Shown: one piece after another, positions 23,301-24,257 of the stretch
Layout: each line of letters starts with the position of its first letter
How positions within the stretch are numbered: the stretch's first letter is position 1
Source: Phycisphaerales bacterium UBA1926
GTDB taxonomy: Bacteria; Planctomycetota; Phycisphaerae; Phycisphaerales; UBA1924
NCBI GenBank assembly: GCA_002337215.1
Contig: DDFO01000044.1
Span: 107,615 to 131,871, forward strand
Length of the DNA stretch: 24,257 nucleotides
Reading direction: 5' to 3'
Made by a program: the position numbers and the translations under genes
Notes under the pieces: model-generated
What the model was told of the DNA's origin: nothing
The model's input: only the letters and a program-made list of their open reading frames with translations
Databases searched by the model: none

Positions 23301-24257
23301 CCGACGGCGTGGTACTGACCGCGAACGGCAGCTCAGGGAACCGCCTGAGCGGGGTGCTGTTCGACGGCGGTGTCATGTTGAATGATGTAAGCGACCTTCG
23401 CCTCGACGGCGGTACAGTACTCTCCGGTCCTGTGACATTCGACGAGCGAGCAACGCTGATCGTGACCACAGATCAGACAGCGACGCTCACAGACGAGGTG
23501 CGATTCCTGAGTGAGGGCAGCACATCGTCTCTCAGTCTTCAATCTGGCGCGACTATTGCACTTTCTGAGGATGCGTCGGTGAGCGGGGGGCGTGGTGGGT
23601 TCTTTGGCGCGGGCATGTCTTCATCAACGATCGTCAACTCCGGCACCATCCTTGCTGATCGGATGGGCCAAACCCTTGATCTTTCGTCACTGACTCTGGT
23701 CAACAACGGTGCGATCGAGGCCAGGGACGGAGGTCTCCTCACGCTCGGCAGCGTCACGCTGACCAACAACGCGGGCACGGTCTTCGCTGGGGACGGTTCG
23801 ACAATCACGTTCAACAGCAGCGTGATCAACGGCGGCAGCTTCGATCCGACAGGTTCCGGGGAGGTCATCCTCAACTCGACGACCATCGATGGCTCGCTAT
23901 TCGGACAGGGCGTCACCCGGATGTCCGGCGGCACTCTCCAAGACATCACGAACAACGGCACGATCATCACAACCTCAACGAGCGAGGTCACGCTCGCCGG
24001 CACCATTACTAACAACGGATCGCTGACATTCGAGGGCGTGGGCACCGATGAGTATCGCGTGCGCAGCAATTCTACGGTCACGCTCACTGGCTCTGGCTCG
24101 ATGGATTTCCTTGCGAGCGGGAGCCAGTTCTTCGGCAACAATATCGATACGTCCGTGGTCATCAATGATGTTGGCCATTCCCTCAGCGGGACCGGCGGGA
24201 TCAGCACGATGACCCTCGACAACCGTGGTGAGATCCGGGCCGCGGGTGGGACACTCA
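17381..24257 (+). CDS. Giant secreted beta-solenoid protein (partial, runs off right edge)
   Basis: ATG 17381 follows GGAGAGAAG and lies 61 bp after the previous gene, so the two are probably co-transcribed. The frame is open to the window end, giving at least 2292 residues. Residues 1-33 form a signal peptide with hydrophobic core IALLAGWAVSVASASA. The mature protein opens with SGSWFDTSRWDGGVIPNN, an N-terminal motif I associate with planctomycete and PEP-CTERM-type secreted beta-helix proteins. The rest is Gly/Ser/Thr/Asn/Asp-rich with short alternating strands (LTLNGTW, NTGTLQAV, GRTLTVS), typical of a right-handed beta-solenoid as in adhesins and autotransporters. Cysteine was not noticed. 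At least six units of 290-330 residues are repeated. No catalytic motif is seen, and any C-terminal anchor or sorting signal is beyond the edge. A structural or adhesive surface role is inferred from fold type only. Confidence 0.9.
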   Translation, partial: MATVNHDRQSSPLTAGKIALLAGWAVSVASASAMGEPEQASWIEAVSGSWFDTSRWDGGVIPNNGLPGEDDEYEAIIAATGSPFTITIDQDLRLTRLVLDSADATLRLTSSLLQIDDAFEIQQGLFSLLNGEIAGGTINIAPLGTFIVTGGGSSRISGSIVNGDLRVGGFGTTNTSTLEIGAGTELNGSVLLGRQNTPSNARRERGIIRFDADHTLNGSIVFETNGSSTLGQVQIAGDRTLSIDANGTIVGAGSISRAATFQTSLVNDGLILANASGLTLSIDEGVRVSNAGRMEAIDGGRLLVTDRLENTGILASSGENSVLEITDLRGSLGTVSIFDGGLLDIRGGSYAVNQNQSLDGGTLRLRGEWSGTGAFTLQNGALLDLGGSFSTGSLQIASRSEDSSVLLSNAFLDNGGATLALGSALGDLQVFNSTITGGAIDIFSGRVLRIDGSSSTIDGSTIAGDVLVQRRFTTSSSRLRLEGDSIVDGFVELARRQSFSGTNNDRGEGYITIAGDTLVNGQIDVSTDGNSTTGGITIESGRTLTVSEKGAITGPSFFSRSGAFNARLVNDGLISSDRNGFEMLMNSGVEVINTGTIQAVGGGDVRIFDRLDNNGELRAVGSTSLLEIDDLRGSLGTISLEGDGRVQVDGGFYTVDRNQILQNGRLTLAGLYDIDAGITVSQDSFLTLNGTWSSSGVITLDGSQLTLGGSFTTAGLGTIVRNGDSRLVFSGTLDNRGAVLNAPSVLGVIQGGSGTILGGTVSASNGQAFELGIGTLTADGVDFDGDIRVQALGTTSSTTLRLVGDTSVNGDIFLGQANSVGNTTNNRGAGYLTIDGATTLNGDLVFDRSGNSSQPSVSLLDGSELVLSAESTVGGPGSFFMSGSGQSRVTNHGIITSDRNNTTMSFSAGVELFNQGELRAIGGGDIAIDRLTGSLGPALVIGNGSRLTVTSGEFAAAEPISVLAGGFLDVNGVAGSVGAITVQDASDARLTGNFTLGSQAIVANGSFLTLDGSWRNEGSITLLESQLIADGQFSTTDLGDIVSIGNSRVRIEGVMDNTGATLRLDASSPMWTLDGGGEIRGGSIVSLDGRSFEVADFGFGSTIDGYLTDVSVSGSVLVGGTGTTGTARLVVLGGTEFLDGITIGRANSVARIEDQRGWGILRFDDDHTLASSIEFETAGNSSLGQLEIQGGRTLTVSATSDIRGAGTITRIGTENAMLDIQGLLSADSSGLTMTVNSSVDVLNSGTLAAVNGGILRLLGTTQNSGVFAANGDGSLLEIHDLRGDLGGIAISDGGEIRIDGGIYSNAADLFIDNGLLTFGGDWTNTGSISLNDAQLTLSGTYKTSDIGIVQRTGDSRVLLSGSLDNRGDIIDISAVTGSFEGASLSMTGGSIVTADGERLTLVSGGSTFSDVAIDGEVAVRSSSLTIEGDGGLAGTLLVGRANSDFNVGFVSIVDDLVVDGSIVMETEGFSTLGSMSIASGRTLAVSESGLLVGAGTISRNGSPLPAFIDNAGVIRADAIGTLLDISNGVVVHNTGVLESISGGEFRIRDELLNSGTLRAVGASSLLELDDLRGSLGTVVAEDGGHIRVDGGSFVVDQGQQINGGRLSLTGFYGIDADVTVSNGGTLTLDGAWQNSGLITLQDSFLDLNGSVQTDDFGTIISQGSSRTTLRGSLNNTSRTLVLDNIFGSLDLAGDGRIRGGSIQTSAGRVLRVRDDGGNTTFDGTLNDVAVTGAVVVGSSETTADARLVVEGSTSFTGAVVLGRRTNFTGTEDDRGRGILRFAGDHTLNASVVFDTAGESTLGAVELTGGRTLTLGASGLLAGAGFVNHLGGSVSTIQNGGTISANADQLRLDIGSNIEVINTGTLQAVSGGELTFNDRLVNNGLITAIGDGSEVVLPTQDLVTNAGLFRVVDGGAITFGSFETTRLGTLETDGGIFRLLNGTVENSGSQLNVVGTGGQFELNNGRITGGSVQLADGVVLTANGSSGNRLSGVLFDGGVMLNDVSDLRLDGGTVLSGPVTFDERATLIVTTDQTATLTDEVRFLSEGSTSSLSLQSGATIALSEDASVSGGRGGFFGAGMSSSTIVNSGTILADRMGQTLDLSSLTLVNNGAIEARDGGLLTLGSVTLTNNAGTVFAGDGSTITFNSSVINGGSFDPTGSGEVILNSTTIDGSLFGQGVTRMSGGTLQDITNNGTIITTSTSEVTLAGTITNNGSLTFEGVGTDEYRVRSNSTVTLTGSGSMDFLASGSQFFGNNIDTSVVINDVGHSLSGTGGISTMTLDNRGEIRAAGGTL
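17993..23600 (+). repeat. Six long (about 0.9-1 kb) repeat units plus a degenerate seventh
   Basis: A landmark of the type RGxGxLxFxxDHTLNGSIVFxTxGxSTLG...GRTLTVS recurs at about 17993, 18896, 19859, 20846, 21719 and 22700, with a weakened version near 23500. Spacing is about 903, 963, 987, 873 and 981 bp. Inside most units a second landmark, DLRGSLGT...DGG.I.VDGG, recurs (about 18366, 19270, 21225, 22092), with weaker forms near 20170 and 23075. DNA identity between copies is modest, so the units are old duplications rather than recent copies. Confidence 0.85.

Noticed and set aside
17993..23600. CRISPR array or recent tandem duplication in the repetitive right part
   Set aside because: Repeats are about 0.9-1 kb long, diverged, coding and in one open frame. 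There are no short identical repeats with unique spacers anywhere in the window.

Overview
The window looks like chromosomal DNA from a high-GC planctomycete, probably Phycisphaerae-like. This is an inference from protein style: very large secreted proteins with dockerin, FG-GAP and HAF repeats, a beta-solenoid opening with a GSWFDTSRWDGG-type motif, and an accessory MerR-like/AlpA-like/CHC2-primase gene trio of a kind I associate with planctomycete mobile elements. No rRNA, tRNA or other taxonomic marker is visible.

Left part (about 1-9067, all minus strand). Read in transcription order it starts at 9067 with a 528-residue protein of unknown function carrying a helix-turn-helix near its C-terminus. 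A type I restriction-modification operon follows: hsdM, hsdS, a truncated N-terminal fragment of a second HsdR, and a full-length hsdR. Junctions from hsdM to hsdR are tight (GTGA overlap, TGATG overlap, TGACCATG), so these genes are probably translationally coupled. The two target-recognition regions of hsdS are clearly lower in GC than the conserved parts and hsdM, as expected for exchanged specificity domains. A strong hairpin lies just after hsdR. Beyond it is a 204-bp intergenic stretch dense in inverted repeats with a GAACG/CGTTC half-site, and then a compact three-gene module: a MerR-like DNA-binding protein, an AlpA/excisionase-like protein, and the start of a CHC2 zinc-finger primase that runs off the left edge. 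This resembles the control and replication region of an integrative element or satellite, with the type I system as possible cargo. No integrase or attachment site is seen.

Middle (9068-9591). The 524-bp divergent intergenic region holds no convincing gene and should contain the promoters of both flanking transcription units.

Right part (9592-24257, plus strand). Two giant exported proteins lie in tandem, 61 bp apart. The first (2575 aa) is a mosaic of signal peptide, Big_5/Ig-like domains, an internal dockerin, Big_1/Big_2-like and carboxypeptidase-regulatory-like domains, a lower-GC Cys-containing helical insert, 14 FG-GAP/VCBS blades (enough for two seven-bladed propellers), an HAF-type repeat region and a C-terminal dockerin. 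The second (at least 2292 aa, cut by the right edge) is a secreted beta-solenoid with six clear copies of a 290-330-residue unit and a degenerate seventh. They may form a cell-surface or extracellular pair; that pairing is inferred from adjacency and shared secretion features only.
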